Shown: positions 8,273-17,152, numbered from the stretch's first letter. The stretch is DNA of 64,000 nt from Urinicoccus timonensis (GCF_900232945.1 NZ_OCTU01000006.1:53522-117521); one strand, 5' to 3'. The notes: generated from the letters alone by a model not told the origin. Translations and numbers: made by a program.

Positions 8273-9919
8273 TTGAGATTTAATAAATTAAACTTATCTA
8301 AAGAACTTTTACGGGCCATTGACGATATGGGATTTGAAAGGCCTTCAGAGGTCCAGGAAGCAACAATTCCCTACATTCTTCAGGGGAATGATATTTTAGC
8401 CCAAGCCCAAACTGGAACAGGAAAGACAGCCTCTTTTGGGATTCCCATGATTGAAAAGATTCAAGATAAGCAATTAAAATCCCCCCAAGGCCTGGTCCTA
8501 GTTCCGACTAGAGAACTGGCGAGACAGGTGACGGAAGAATTAAAAAAACTTGCTAAGTATAAAAGATTTATCAAGCTGGCGGCTATTTATGGTGGCGCTG
8601 ATATGGGTAAACAATTAAGCCAACTTAGAAATGGGACAAGCATTGTTGTTGGAACTCCCGGCAGAATTATGGACCATATGAAGAGAAAAAGCCTTCAGCT
8701 GGATCAGCTGGAATTTTTAGTCTTGGATGAAGCAGACGAAATGTTTGATATGGGTTTTAGGGATGACATGAAGACCATTATTGAAAAGACCAATCCAAAC
8801 CGTCAAACCCTGTTTTTTTCTGCTACTTTTGACAACAATATTAAGGATTTTTCCAAACTCTACCAAGATAAGCCTAAAAAGGTTATTCTTGAAAAGAAAG
8901 AATTAACAGCTGAAAAAATCCACCAATACTATTTGGAATTAAACAGGAATATGAAGACGGAGATATTAAACAGACTCCTGCTAATCCATAGACCCAACAA
9001 GTCCATTATCTTTTGCAATACCAAGAAAATGGTTGATAGCTTGGAAGTTGAAATGGCCCAAAAAGGATACCAAGTGGCCTCTCTACATGGAGATATGAGA
9101 CAATCTTCCAGGGACCAAGTGATGAAAAAGTTTAGAGACGGCAGTATTGACCTATTAATTGCAACGGATGTAGCGGCTCGAGGCTTAGATGTATCCGATA
9201 TTGATTTGGTCTTTAACTATGACCTACCCCAACAATCTGAATACTATGTCCATAGGATTGGCCGGACAGCCAGGGCGGGGAAAAAAGGTATCTCCTTTAC
9301 TTTTGTGACAAATAAGGACTATGACAAATTTAGAGAAATTGAAGACTATGCTAATATAAAAATGGACAAAATGAGCCTACCTACAAAAAAAGATGTGGAA
9401 AAAGAAGGTATGGAAAGCTTGTATGAAAGAGTTAATAAGAGCATAGTTCCATCAGCAGATCAAGAAGAATACACAGACCTCTTAAATAGGCTCTTAGGTC
9501 AAGGACACAGCCTCTATGATATTGGGGCATCTCTGTTAAAGATGGTAAACCAAGAAGCCAATAATGTAACTCTGGTCGAACTTGACAAGGTAGACTTTGG
9601 CAAAAAGTTTGAATTGTCTAGGTCAAAAAAATCAGGAAATTTTGGAAAAAAGGGCAAGAAGGACTGGGGAAATAAAAAAATCCAAGGGCCGAAGATCTTC
9701 ATCAACAAGGGAAAAAGAGACGGTGTCGACTCAAGAGAAGTTATCCGTTTAATTAGAAGATATACTGATGTGGCCACTAAGGATATTGGGCGAATTAATA
9801 TTATGCCCAATTTTACCTTTGTGGAAATTCCAAAATCCAAGATTAAAAAGGCCATAAAAGATTTAAACGGTAAAAAGATTAAAGGCAAGCCTTTTAAGGC
9901 GGAATATTCAGAAAAATAA
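8273..9919 (+). CDS. DEAD-box ATP-dependent RNA helicase with DbpA-type RNA-binding domain
   Basis: This 548-residue RNA helicase unwinds structured RNA, probably in ribosome assembly or cold adaptation. It has the Q motif (GFERPSEVQ, about residues 20-28), Walker A AQTGTGKT (45-52), DEAD (152-155), SAT (183-185) and the C-terminal motifs ARGLDVSDIDLV and HRIGRTARAGKKG. A basic Lys/Gly linker (about 455-475) leads to a C-terminal RRM-like DbpA/CsdA RNA-binding domain (GRINIMPNFTFVEIP). The closest functional models are DeaD/CsdA and Bacillus CshA/DbpA; the exact one cannot be decided from sequence alone. The start is a TTG preceded by AGGAG at a good distance. The gene interrupts the usual dnaK-dnaJ neighbourhood and has its own promoter, leader hairpin and terminator. 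Confidence 0.93.
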   Translation: MRFNKLNLSKELLRAIDDMGFERPSEVQEATIPYILQGNDILAQAQTGTGKTASFGIPMIEKIQDKQLKSPQGLVLVPTRELARQVTEELKKLAKYKRFIKLAAIYGGADMGKQLSQLRNGTSIVVGTPGRIMDHMKRKSLQLDQLEFLVLDEADEMFDMGFRDDMKTIIEKTNPNRQTLFFSATFDNNIKDFSKLYQDKPKKVILEKKELTAEKIHQYYLELNRNMKTEILNRLLLIHRPNKSIIFCNTKKMVDSLEVEMAQKGYQVASLHGDMRQSSRDQVMKKFRDGSIDLLIATDVAARGLDVSDIDLVFNYDLPQQSEYYVHRIGRTARAGKKGISFTFVTNKDYDKFREIEDYANIKMDKMSLPTKKDVEKEGMESLYERVNKSIVPSADQEEYTDLLNRLLGQGHSLYDIGASLLKMVNQEANNVTLVELDKVDFGKKFELSRSKKSGNFGKKGKKDWGNKKIQGPKIFINKGKRDGVDSREVIRLIRRYTDVATKDIGRINIMPNFTFVEIPKSKIKKAIKDLNGKKIKGKPFKAEYSEK

Positions 9920-9955
9920 AGAGGCCCCAGCCAAAAATGACAAGGAGATAGAAAG

Positions 9956-9983
9956 ACGAGGAGGAAAAAAGCCTCGTTTTTTC
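9956..9983 (+). terminator. Terminator after the helicase gene
   Basis: ACGAGG (9956-9961) pairs with CCTCGT (9972-9977) across an A-rich loop and is followed by a T tract. Confidence 0.75.
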
Positions 9984-10021
9984 AAGTGGACTAGGCTATA
10001 AAAGCTTGGAAGGGGTCTTAT

Positions 10022-10041
10022 AGGGAAGTCTTCCCTTTTTT
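10022..10041 (+). terminator. Second short terminator-like hairpin before dnaJ
   Basis: AGGGAA (10022-10027) and TTCCCT (10031-10036) with a 3-base loop are followed by T5. It is shorter than the other terminators. It may be a back-up to the 9956 terminator, insulating dnaJ from the helicase gene. Confidence 0.4.
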
Positions 10042-10053
10042 ATGGATATCAGG

Positions 10054-10059
10054 TACAAT
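10054..10059 (+). promoter_or_regulatory. Possible -10 element for dnaJ-prmA-rsmE-mtaB
   Basis: TACAAT lies 35 bp before the dnaJ start and after two terminator-like hairpins, so a promoter is expected in this interval. No clear -35 is seen and no CIRCE element is present. Confidence 0.35.
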
Positions 10060-10093
10060 ATTATCATTTGAATTGATAGAAAGTGGGATTGGA

Positions 10094-11218
10094 TTGAGAG
10101 ATTTTTATGAAATTTTAGGAATCAAAAAAGAAGCAACACAAAGAGAAATAAAAAAAGCCTATCGAGTCCAGGCGAAAAAATATCATCCGGATTTAAATCC
10201 TGGAGACAAGGAAGCAGAGCAGCAATTTAAGGAGGTTACCCTGGCCTATGAGGTTCTAAGTGATGAAAGTAAGAGACAAAACTATGACCTCTATGGGGAA
10301 GACTCTTTAAAAGATGGTTTTTCTGGTCAAGGTGGTTTTGGCGGCTTTGGAGATATTTTTGGCGACCTTTTTGATATCTTTGGTGGCGGATTTTCAGGAA
10401 ATTATGCTTCAAACAATCAAAAAGTTCCCAAAAGAGGCGGAGATATTCGCGCTGATGTGGAGCTTGACTTTAAAGAAGCTGTTTTTGGCTGTGAAAAAGA
10501 TGTGACCGTCCGGCGGACAGAAATCTGCAGGAGCTGCGATGGTAGTGGGGCAGAAGAAGGAACAGAGGTCCACAAATGTGAAAGATGTCATGGATCTGGC
10601 CAGGTTAGAGAGAGCAGGCAAAGTCCCTTTGGCCGTATGGTACAAGTTGTTCCTTGTCCAGACTGTCAAGGGAAGGGAGAGATTATAGAAACTCCCTGTT
10701 CCCACTGTCATGGGAGTGGACGGGAAATCTTCTCTAGAAAGATCCATGTCCATATTCCCAAGGGAGTCAACAATAAAAGTATTCTCTCCATGCCTGGAGA
10801 AGGAAACCATGGAGAAAATGGGGGACCAGCAGGAGATCTCTACATCTATATTTCTGTAAAAGAGGATCCAATCTTTAAGAGAAAGGGCCACGATATCTAT
10901 ATTGACCTACCGGTTTCTTATATGGATGCAGTCCTAGGGGCAAGAATTGAAGTGCCCACCCTGGATTCCATAGAAAGCTTCGACCTTCCCCCAGGAACTG
11001 TAGGAGGAAAGATCTTCAGTCTGGCAGGAAAGGGAGTACCCAAACTCCAATCTGTAGGCCGGGGAGACTTTTACTTTAGGGTGGAAATTATTGTTCCCCA
11101 AAAAATCAGCAAGAGACAAAGAGAACTCTTAGAAGAATTAAGGGGAGAAAGCCCCAGTGAAGCCAAGACGGAACGCAAGGGATTTTTTGACCGGGTCAAA
11201 GAGTGGTTTGAAGAATAG
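10094..11218 (+). CDS. dnaJ: Chaperone protein DnaJ (Hsp40)
   Basis: DnaJ delivers unfolded substrates to DnaK and stimulates its ATPase. The 374-residue protein has a J domain with His31-Pro32-Asp33 and a Gly/Phe-rich segment (about 75-103). Four CxxCxGxG zinc-finger repeats follow, starting at Cys145, Cys162, Cys188 and Cys202, then the C-terminal substrate-binding domains. The TTG at 10094 is preferred over a TTG seven codons upstream because it gives the family-typical N-terminus (RDFYEILGI), although the ribosome binding site (AAGTGGG) is weak. It is followed after 8 bp by prmA and is probably the first gene of dnaJ-prmA-rsmE-mtaB. Confidence 0.96.
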   Translation: MRDFYEILGIKKEATQREIKKAYRVQAKKYHPDLNPGDKEAEQQFKEVTLAYEVLSDESKRQNYDLYGEDSLKDGFSGQGGFGGFGDIFGDLFDIFGGGFSGNYASNNQKVPKRGGDIRADVELDFKEAVFGCEKDVTVRRTEICRSCDGSGAEEGTEVHKCERCHGSGQVRESRQSPFGRMVQVVPCPDCQGKGEIIETPCSHCHGSGREIFSRKIHVHIPKGVNNKSILSMPGEGNHGENGGPAGDLYIYISVKEDPIFKRKGHDIYIDLPVSYMDAVLGARIEVPTLDSIESFDLPPGTVGGKIFSLAGKGVPKLQSVGRGDFYFRVEIIVPQKISKRQRELLEELRGESPSEAKTERKGFFDRVKEWFEE

Positions 11219-11226
11219 GAGAGGCT

Positions 11227-12135
11227 ATGCAATATTATGAGGTAACCCTTTTTGGACAAGAAAAAGATTATAATGAAGTCCTGTCCTGGCTACTGGACCA
11301 TGGTGTGGATACCTTTAGGGAGGAAACTCCTTCTCTAGTGGATGAATTAAACTCTAGTGAAATTCAATGGGACTATGTTGATGACAATCTTTTAAATACA
11401 AAAAAAGGTCAATTATTTATCCAGTTTTATCCATCAGAAGAAGAAAAGGGTCTGATTAAAGAATTTGAAAATTATGTTATAAAAAATGACCTGGGAGAAG
11501 TAGGGGTTAGACAACTACAAGAATCTGATTGGGCCAATGACTGGAAAAAATACTTTCAACCCTTTGACCTAGGAGAAAATCTGGCCATTGTTCCCTATTG
11601 GAGTTCCTATGAGACAAGCCGGCAGAAAATTTTAATTGATCCCGGTATGGCTTTTGGGTCAGGGAGTCATGAAACAACCTATTTTTGCCTGGAAATGTTG
11701 GAGAAATATGTCCAAGAAGGAGACCTGGTTTATGATGTAGGCTGTGGGTCAGGAATCCTGTCCGTGGCCAGCTCCATTCTAGGAGCAAGTCGGGTTCAAG
11801 GAGTGGACATTGATCCTCTAGCTATTGAGGCGTCCTACCACAATAGTCAGTTGAACTCCTGTGAAAACTGTGACTTTTCCAAGGGAGATCTATTGGCTAA
11901 CTTTCAAGAAAAAGCAGACCTGGTGGTGTCCAATATCTTTGCTGAAATTATCATTGACTTTTTGGGAGATTTGGGCCAGTGCTTAAAAAGGGGAGGAATC
12001 TTTATTGCTTCTGGAATCCTTACAGAAAAAAAGCCTGCTGTCATGGAGGCTCTAAAAAACCAGGGATTTAGTATTTTAGAGGACCACGATAAAAATGACT
12101 GGTCTGTCATTGTGGCTAGGGCGAAAAATGACTAG
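11227..12135 (+). CDS. prmA: Ribosomal protein L11 methyltransferase
   Basis: PrmA is a class I SAM-dependent methyltransferase that trimethylates ribosomal protein L11 at several positions. The 302-residue protein has the conserved GMAFGSGSHETT block near residue 139 and the SAM-binding DVGCGSGILS near residue 170. The catalytic-loop VSNIFAEI sits near residue 236, where the family has the NPxx-like VANI/VSNI. The N-terminal substrate-recognition domain contains the DWANDWKKYFQP element. The gene follows dnaJ as in Bacillus and overlaps rsmE by 8 bp. Confidence 0.95.
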   Translation: MQYYEVTLFGQEKDYNEVLSWLLDHGVDTFREETPSLVDELNSSEIQWDYVDDNLLNTKKGQLFIQFYPSEEEKGLIKEFENYVIKNDLGEVGVRQLQESDWANDWKKYFQPFDLGENLAIVPYWSSYETSRQKILIDPGMAFGSGSHETTYFCLEMLEKYVQEGDLVYDVGCGSGILSVASSILGASRVQGVDIDPLAIEASYHNSQLNSCENCDFSKGDLLANFQEKADLVVSNIFAEIIIDFLGDLGQCLKRGGIFIASGILTEKKPAVMEALKNQGFSILEDHDKNDWSVIVARAKND

Positions 12136-12832
12136 GGTATTTTTAAATGACGATCAAAAATTGGATCCAGAAGACCTTCACCACCTCTTTCATGTTTTGA
12201 GGATGAGGGCTGGGGATTCTCTAGAGGCAGTTTATAAGAGAGACCTCTATAGGGCAAGACTGACAGACCAAAGTGCCCAGGATGGGAACTTGGTCTTGGA
12301 AGAAAAGTTGGAAGCCAGAGAAAAAGGCTACCGAGTCTTTCTTCTACAAGGGCTAGCCAAGGGACAAAAGTGGGAAGAAGTTTTAGAGCATGGAACAGAG
12401 GTAGGGATTGATACCTTTGTGGCCATCCAAATGAAAAGAAGCCTGAGAAAGGTCAACCATAAATGGGACAAGTTAAAAAATCGTTGGGAAAAAATTGTGG
12501 AAAAAGCCGCCAAACAATCTAAACAAATAGACATTCCCCAGGTTTATCCTCCCATGACCTTAAAGGAAGGTCTAGAAATTCTTCCCAAGGATAGCTTGAT
12601 TTTAGTCTGTTATGAAGAAGAAAAAGACCACTTTATGAAAGATTATATCCAGGGACAAGAAAAAAACATTGCCCTAATCATTGGACCGGAAGGTGGTCTG
12701 GATCCTGAAGAAGTTGACCTAATCAAGGCCAGAGGCGGTCATCCAGTAAGTCTGGGAAAAAACATCTTAAGAACGGAAACGGCTCCTTTAATTGCTGGAG
12801 ACCGAGTATATTGCTTAATGGAAGAGAGGTGA
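12128..12832 (+). CDS. rsmE: 16S rRNA (uracil1498-N3)-methyltransferase
   Basis: RsmE is a SPOUT-class methyltransferase modifying U1498 in the decoding region of 16S rRNA. The 234-residue protein starts MTRVFLND. It has an N-terminal PUA-like domain, then the SPOUT knot with IGPEGGLDPEEVDL and LGKNILRTETAPL, the conserved SAM-binding signature of this family. The frame extends eleven codons further upstream, but the ATG at 12128 fits the family start and has an AGGG element 6 bases before it. It overlaps the end of prmA by 8 bp. The last bases (AGAGGTGA) also serve as the ribosome binding site of mtaB. Confidence 0.94.
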   Translation: MTRVFLNDDQKLDPEDLHHLFHVLRMRAGDSLEAVYKRDLYRARLTDQSAQDGNLVLEEKLEAREKGYRVFLLQGLAKGQKWEEVLEHGTEVGIDTFVAIQMKRSLRKVNHKWDKLKNRWEKIVEKAAKQSKQIDIPQVYPPMTLKEGLEILPKDSLILVCYEEEKDHFMKDYIQGQEKNIALIIGPEGGLDPEEVDLIKARGGHPVSLGKNILRTETAPLIAGDRVYCLMEER

Positions 12833-12836
12833 TTTT

Positions 12837-14147
12837 ATCTCTACAAATCATAGAAAAAGTGTCCATATCCTGACCCTGGGTTGTAAGGTGAATGCCTATG
12901 AATCCGAGGCCATGTTGGAGCTATTTGAGAAGGCTGGCTACCAGGTACACAATAATCCGGAGGAAGTCTCCGATATTTATATCATCAACACTTGTACAGT
13001 AACTAACCTGTCGGACCGGAAGAGTCGGCAATTCATTCGTCGGAGTAAGAGGGCCAACCCCCAGGCAGTAGTGGCTGTAGTGGGCTGTTATGCCCAAACT
13101 TCTCCGGACCAAGTAGAGGCCATGGAAGATGTAGACTTGGTCTTGGGTACAAAAGACCGAAATAAAATTGTGGATTATATCGAAGAAATTTTGATCAAGA
13201 GGCAAAAGATTGTTCGTGTTACTGATTCTTCAATGCATAGAGAATTCGAAAGCTTTTTTATTGAAAACCAAGAAGACCACACCCGGGCTTATGTAAAAAT
13301 CCAGGATGGCTGCAATCAATTTTGCAGCTATTGTATCATTCCCTATGCTCGAGGTCCCATTCGGTCAAGAGATCCTCAAGAAACCCTGGAAGAAATTCAA
13401 TCTCTAGTGGACCGGGGCTACCAAGAAGTGATTTTAACAGGGATTCATGTTGCTAGTTATGGTGTAGATTTAGGAGAAATTCGTCTGATTGATTTGATTG
13501 AACGGATTGCAAGGATTCCTGGTCTAAAGCGAATTCGCCTGTCCAGTGTAGATCCAAGACTAGTGACAGAGGACTTCATCCAAAGGCTGCAGGCAACAGG
13601 AAAGGTTTGTGACCATTTTCACCTATCCATGCAACATGCATCCAACAAGATTTTAAAGGCCATGAACCGAAAGTATAGTCAGGAAGATTTTTTCGAAAAG
13701 ACAGAAATTATCCGGAAATACATGCCCTATGCAGGACTAACAACAGACTGTATTGTAGGTTTTCCAGGTGAAGAAGAAGAGGACTTTGAAATTTTAAAGG
13801 ACTTTGTAAAAAAAGTTGGTTTTTCCAGAATCCATGTCTTCCCATATTCTCCAAGAGAGGGAACCAAGGCTGCTAGCATGAAACAGCTTGATGGCAAAAT
13901 AAAACAAGCAAGGTCTAAGGCCTTGTTAGAGGTTGGAGAAGAACTTTCTTTAGATTTTATTGATCAAAATAGGAATCGAGACCTGGAGGTCTTGTTTGAA
14001 AAAGAAGAAAGAGGTCTCTATCATGGCTATACCACAAACTATATCCGGGTAGTAGCTTCCAGTCAAGAGAACTTAACAAATAAAATCTGTCATGGTACAA
14101 TTAAAGATAAGACAGTGGAACCTGTAGAATTTCAAATAAGGAGGTAA
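12837..14147 (+). CDS. mtaB: tRNA t6A37 methylthiotransferase MtaB, apparent AUC start
   Basis: MtaB is a radical SAM methylthiotransferase that converts t6A37 to ms2t6A37 in tRNAs reading ANN codons. The three N-terminal cluster cysteines are in LGCKVN, NTCTVTN and VGCYAQ (16, 53 and 84 from the proposed start). The radical SAM motif is CNQFCSYC (159, 163, 166). The first conventional start codon in frame is GTG at 12888, inside LGCKVN, so it would delete the first cluster cysteine. The only position fitting both the strong AGAGGTGA binding site (12825-12832) and the homologous N-terminus is ATC at 12837, giving MSTNHRKSVHILTLGCKVN. A real AUC start, an ATG-to-ATC mutation or a sequencing error are all possible. 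The boundary is uncertain but the function is not. Confidence 0.9.
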   Translation: MSTNHRKSVHILTLGCKVNAYESEAMLELFEKAGYQVHNNPEEVSDIYIINTCTVTNLSDRKSRQFIRRSKRANPQAVVAVVGCYAQTSPDQVEAMEDVDLVLGTKDRNKIVDYIEEILIKRQKIVRVTDSSMHREFESFFIENQEDHTRAYVKIQDGCNQFCSYCIIPYARGPIRSRDPQETLEEIQSLVDRGYQEVILTGIHVASYGVDLGEIRLIDLIERIARIPGLKRIRLSSVDPRLVTEDFIQRLQATGKVCDHFHLSMQHASNKILKAMNRKYSQEDFFEKTEIIRKYMPYAGLTTDCIVGFPGEEEEDFEILKDFVKKVGFSRIHVFPYSPREGTKAASMKQLDGKIKQARSKALLEVGEELSLDFIDQNRNRDLEVLFEKEERGLYHGYTTNYIRVVASSQENLTNKICHGTIKDKTVEPVEFQIRR

Positions 14148-14149
14148 AA

Positions 14150-14488
14150 ATGGACTGCCTATTTTGTAAAATTATAGCAGGGGAGATTCCCAGCGAAAAA
14201 ATTTACGAAGATGAAGAGATGTTTGCCTTCAAGGACATCGACCCCCAAGCCCCTGTACACTTTCTTTTAGTTCCTAAAAAACACATCAAGAGTGCTGACG
14301 ATTTAAAGCAAGAAGATGCAGAATTAATTGGCCACATTTTCTTAAAGGCTGCAGAAATTGCCAGAAGCCTAGGTTGTGAAAATGGATACCGGATTGTCAA
14401 CAACTGTAAAGAAGACGGGGGACAAAGTGTAGACCACCTTCATTTCCATGTTTTAGGACAGAGATCTTTGCAATGGCCACCAGGTTGA
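14150..14488 (+). CDS. HIT-family (HINT-type) nucleotide-binding hydrolase
   Basis: This 112-residue histidine-triad protein belongs to the HINT branch, whose members hydrolyse purine nucleoside phosphoramidates and aminoacyl adenylates. The N-terminus CLFCKIIAGEIPS is typical. The catalytic triad is His96, His98 and His100 (DHLHFHVLG), and the C-terminus ends WPPG as in PKCI/HINT proteins. An AGGAGG site just before the ATG overlaps the end of mtaB; the gap is 2 bp, so it is the last gene of that operon. The physiological substrate cannot be read from the sequence. Confidence 0.92.
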   Translation: MDCLFCKIIAGEIPSEKIYEDEEMFAFKDIDPQAPVHFLLVPKKHIKSADDLKQEDAELIGHIFLKAAEIARSLGCENGYRIVNNCKEDGGQSVDHLHFHVLGQRSLQWPPG

Positions 14489-14518
14489 TGGCCTAGAACT
14501 TTAGCCTAGGGAAAATCG

Positions 14519-14547
14519 TTGCTATTTTTAGTGAAATCGTGTATAAT
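14519..14547 (+). promoter_or_regulatory. SigA promoter of rpsU and the following operon
   Basis: TTGCTA (14519-14524), 17-bp spacer, TATAAT (14542-14547). It lies 52 bp before the rpsU start, in the 110-bp gap after the HIT gene. Confidence 0.8.
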
Positions 14548-14598
14548 AATACAGTATTAGCCGTAGGCTTAACTCTTAGAAATGAGAGGAGGGAAATT

Positions 14599-14778
14599 AT
14601 GTCAGAAATCCGTGTTGGAGAAAATGAATCATTGGACAATGCTTTAAAGCGCTTCAAACGTCAATGTGCTACTAGCGGTGTACTCAAGGAGTATCGTAAA
14701 AGAGAACATTATGAAAAACCCAGTGTACGTCGTAAAAAGAAGTCTGAAGAAGCACGTCGTAAAAAACGTAAATACTAA
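14599..14778 (+). CDS. rpsU: 30S ribosomal protein S21
   Basis: This small, strongly basic protein (59 residues) has the S21 signature [21 protein letters not shown] and an Arg/Lys-rich C-terminus. S21 sits in the platform of the small subunit and assists mRNA start-site recognition. The frame is open 20 codons further upstream, but the ATG at 14599 has a strong GAGGAGGGAAATT binding site and gives the family-standard length. It is the first gene after a consensus promoter and is followed 12 bp later by yqeY, as in many Firmicutes. Confidence 0.98.
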   Translation: MSEIRVGENESLDNALKRFKRQCATSGVLKEYRKREHYEKPSVRRKKKSEEARRKKRKY

Positions 14779-14790
14779 GGAATGGTGAAT

Positions 14791-15240
14791 ATGTCTTTAA
14801 AAGAAGAACTTATGGCCGATTTAAAAAAGGCGATGAAAGAAAAAGACAAAAAACGCAAAGATACCATTACAATGGTGCGTGCAGCCATAAAACAAAAAGA
14901 AGTTGATGAACGAGTTGACTTAAAGGATGAAGATGTTTTAGCCATTATATCCAAGCAAGTCAAGGAAAAGAAAAAGTCCATCGACGAATTCAAAAAAGGT
15001 AATCGGCAAGATTTAGTAGATGCCACAGAGGCTGAGATTGAAATTTTGTATGATTATTTACCAAAACAATTATCAGAAGATGAACTTAAAGACATTGTGC
15101 AAGAGACAATTTCCCGCTTAAGTATCCACAGTAAAAAGGACATGGGACGTTTAATGCAAGACATTATGCCCCGTATTAAAGGACAAGCAGATGGTCAAAC
15201 CATTAATCGTCTTGCGCAAGAATTCTTCACAGAAGAATAA
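14791..15240 (+). CDS. yqeY: GatB/YqeY domain protein
   Basis: This 149-residue protein is of the YqeY family, which shares the tRNA-binding C-terminal domain of GatB (tRNA-dependent amidotransferase subunit). It has the family sequences SLKEELMADLKKAMKEKDK, LKDIVQE and GRLMQDIMPRIKGQADGQ. Its cellular role is not established. The ATG at 14791 is preferred to the one at 14782 because a TAAGGA site (14776-14781) is properly spaced for the former. A strong terminator follows directly, so rpsU-yqeY form a two-gene unit with possible read-through to nfeD. Confidence 0.92.
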   Translation: MSLKEELMADLKKAMKEKDKKRKDTITMVRAAIKQKEVDERVDLKDEDVLAIISKQVKEKKKSIDEFKKGNRQDLVDATEAEIEILYDYLPKQLSEDELKDIVQETISRLSIHSKKDMGRLMQDIMPRIKGQADGQTINRLAQEFFTEE

Positions 15241-15241
15241 T

Positions 15242-15267
15242 GACCCGGACTTTCCGGGTCTTTTTTT
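15242..15267 (+). terminator. Terminator after yqeY
   Basis: GACCCGGA (15242-15249) and TCCGGGTC (15253-15260) form a stem with loop CTT, followed by T7. It begins one base after the yqeY stop. Confidence 0.92.
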
Positions 15268-15310
15268 ATAAATACTTTTCCTGGGTATATATAAATAGGT
15301 GGTGGTAAAA

Positions 15311-16159
15311 GTGAAAAAAATGATTTATCTTTTGACCATTTTTATTTTTTGGGGACAAATTACATATGCAAGCGCCTTGGAAAGCCAGACCTGGTCTCAG
15401 GGATTTCATTGGAAGACATCCTTGCAAGAAGAGGGGGTAGGGGCTTCTGCCAGTAAGGACCTGACCCTGTTTGTTGAAGGCAAGGACAAGACAGGGGTCC
15501 AAGCTCAGACTAAGTTTCAAGAAACCATGCAAGAGCTTATGACCAATCCGTGGATTGTGGACTTTCTCCTTGTCTTAGGGATGGTGAGTTTTGTCTTGGA
15601 ACTATTCAGACCAAAATTCGCCCTATGGGGGATAGTCAGTGCCTTATCCTTTGGTTTTTTCTTTATAGGAAATATTTTAGCAGGTTATGCCAGTCCAATA
15701 TCCATTTTTTTCTTTATCCTGGGAGTTTTTCTCTTAATTGTAGAGGCCTTTATTCCTGGTTTTGGCATCCCAGGGGTCCTGGGGATCTTAGCGATTTTTC
15801 TAGGTCTTATGACGGCCATGCATTCTGTCAATGCAGCCCTTACCAGTTTAACAATCGCCAGCTTATTTACCCTGGCTACTATTTTAATTTTGATAAAAAA
15901 GGGAACTCGATCCCCCTGGCTAGACCGGGTTACCTTGAAGGTTTCCAACAATAAAAAAAGTGGATATAACTCAAGTCCTCAAAGCTCTGTTCAAATTGGA
16001 GACTTGGGCATTGCGCTGACAAGTCTTAGGCCATCGGGCTTTATCTCCATTCAAGGAGAAAGGCTGGATGCCATTAGTGAAGATGGTTTTGTTGAAAAAT
16101 CGAACCCTGTGGAAGTGGTTAAAGTCCAGGGATCGAAAATTATAGTAAGGAGGAAGTAA
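15311..16159 (+). CDS. NfeD-like membrane protein (short form without protease domain)
   Basis: This 282-residue protein pairs with flotillin-like FloA in membrane microdomains. It has an N-terminal signal peptide (about 1-21, ending TYAS), a short extracytoplasmic stretch and about five membrane helices between residues 81 and 196. The C-terminal OB-fold NfeD domain (about 226-282) faces the cytoplasm. Bacillus YqeZ has a ClpP-like serine protease domain between the signal peptide and the membrane helices; only about 55 residues are present there here, so the protease is absent. The GTG at 15311 is chosen because GGTGG lies before it. The gene is followed 3 bp later by floA, the conserved partner. 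Confidence 0.88.
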   Translation: MKKMIYLLTIFIFWGQITYASALESQTWSQGFHWKTSLQEEGVGASASKDLTLFVEGKDKTGVQAQTKFQETMQELMTNPWIVDFLLVLGMVSFVLELFRPKFALWGIVSALSFGFFFIGNILAGYASPISIFFFILGVFLLIVEAFIPGFGIPGVLGILAIFLGLMTAMHSVNAALTSLTIASLFTLATILILIKKGTRSPWLDRVTLKVSNNKKSGYNSSPQSSVQIGDLGIALTSLRPSGFISIQGERLDAISEDGFVEKSNPVEVVKVQGSKIIVRRK

Positions 16160-16162
16160 AAT

Positions 16163-17152
16163 ATGGAGTATTTAATTTTAGCCCTAGTCATTCTTGTAGT
16201 CCTCGGAGTAATTCTATTTTTAAATTTTGTCCCCCTTGGTCTATGGATCACGGCCTTTTTCTCTGGTGTTTCCATAAAAATTACAACCCTTGTGGGAATG
16301 CGCCTAAGAAGGGTTCGGCCTAGAAGGATTGTCAACCCCATGATTAAGGCCACAAAGGCAGGTTTGGATTTGCGAATCGAGAACCTAGAGGCTCACTATT
16401 TAGCTGGAGGAAATGTTAACACTCTGGTTGATGCATTAATTGCAGCCCAAAGAGCCAATATTAACTTGGAATTTGAACAAGCTGCAGCCATTGACCTTGC
16501 AGGCCGGGATGTTTTAGAAGCTGTCCAAGTGTCTGTCAACCCCAAGGTCATTGAAACGCCTAATATTTCGGCTGTGGCTCAAGATGGAATTGAGGTTATT
16601 GTTAAAGCCAAGGTTACTGTACGAGCAAATATTGACCGCCTAGTAGGTGGAGCTGGAGAAGAAACAATCATTGCCCGGGTTGGGGAAGGAATTGTAACAA
16701 CAGTAGGGTCAGCAGCAAGCTATAAGGCTGTTTTGGAAAATCCGGACTCTATATCAAAAGTCGTTTTGGAAAAGGGCTTAGATTCAGGAACAGCCTACGA
16801 GATTTTATCCATCGATATTGCTGATGTGGATGTTGCTAGAAATATTGGGGCCAGACTTCAAACAGACCAAGCAGAAGCTGACAAGAAAATTGCCGAAGCC
16901 AAGGCATCAGAACGTCGTGCCATGGCCATGGCCCAAGAACAAGAAATGCGGGCTAAGGTTGTAGAGGCTGAATCTCAAGTTCCTTTAGCCTTGGCAGAAG
17001 CTTTAAAAGAGGGCCACCTGGGAGTTATGGACTACTATGAAATGCAAAATGTCCTCAGTGACACCTCTATGAGAGAAGCCATTTCAAAGGCTACAGACCC
17101 CAAGGAAAAGATGATTAAAAAAGATTCCTTTAGGGACAAGGATAAGAACTGA
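16163..17152 (+). CDS. floA: Flotillin-like protein FloA
   Basis: FloA is a bacterial flotillin that organises functional membrane microdomains and influences membrane fluidity and secretion. The 329-residue protein has a hydrophobic N-terminal hairpin (about 2-36). An SPFH/band-7 domain follows ([33 protein letters not shown] region). It ends in an Ala/Glu-rich coiled coil ([27 protein letters not shown] region, about 230-275). Length and composition match YqfA/FloA. An AGGAGG site precedes the ATG. The stop overlaps the next start by one base. Confidence 0.96.
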   Translation: MEYLILALVILVVLGVILFLNFVPLGLWITAFFSGVSIKITTLVGMRLRRVRPRRIVNPMIKATKAGLDLRIENLEAHYLAGGNVNTLVDALIAAQRANINLEFEQAAAIDLAGRDVLEAVQVSVNPKVIETPNISAVAQDGIEVIVKAKVTVRANIDRLVGGAGEETIIARVGEGIVTTVGSAASYKAVLENPDSISKVVLEKGLDSGTAYEILSIDIADVDVARNIGARLQTDQAEADKKIAEAKASERRAMAMAQEQEMRAKVVEAESQVPLALAEALKEGHLGVMDYYEMQNVLSDTSMREAISKATDPKEKMIKKDSFRDKDKN

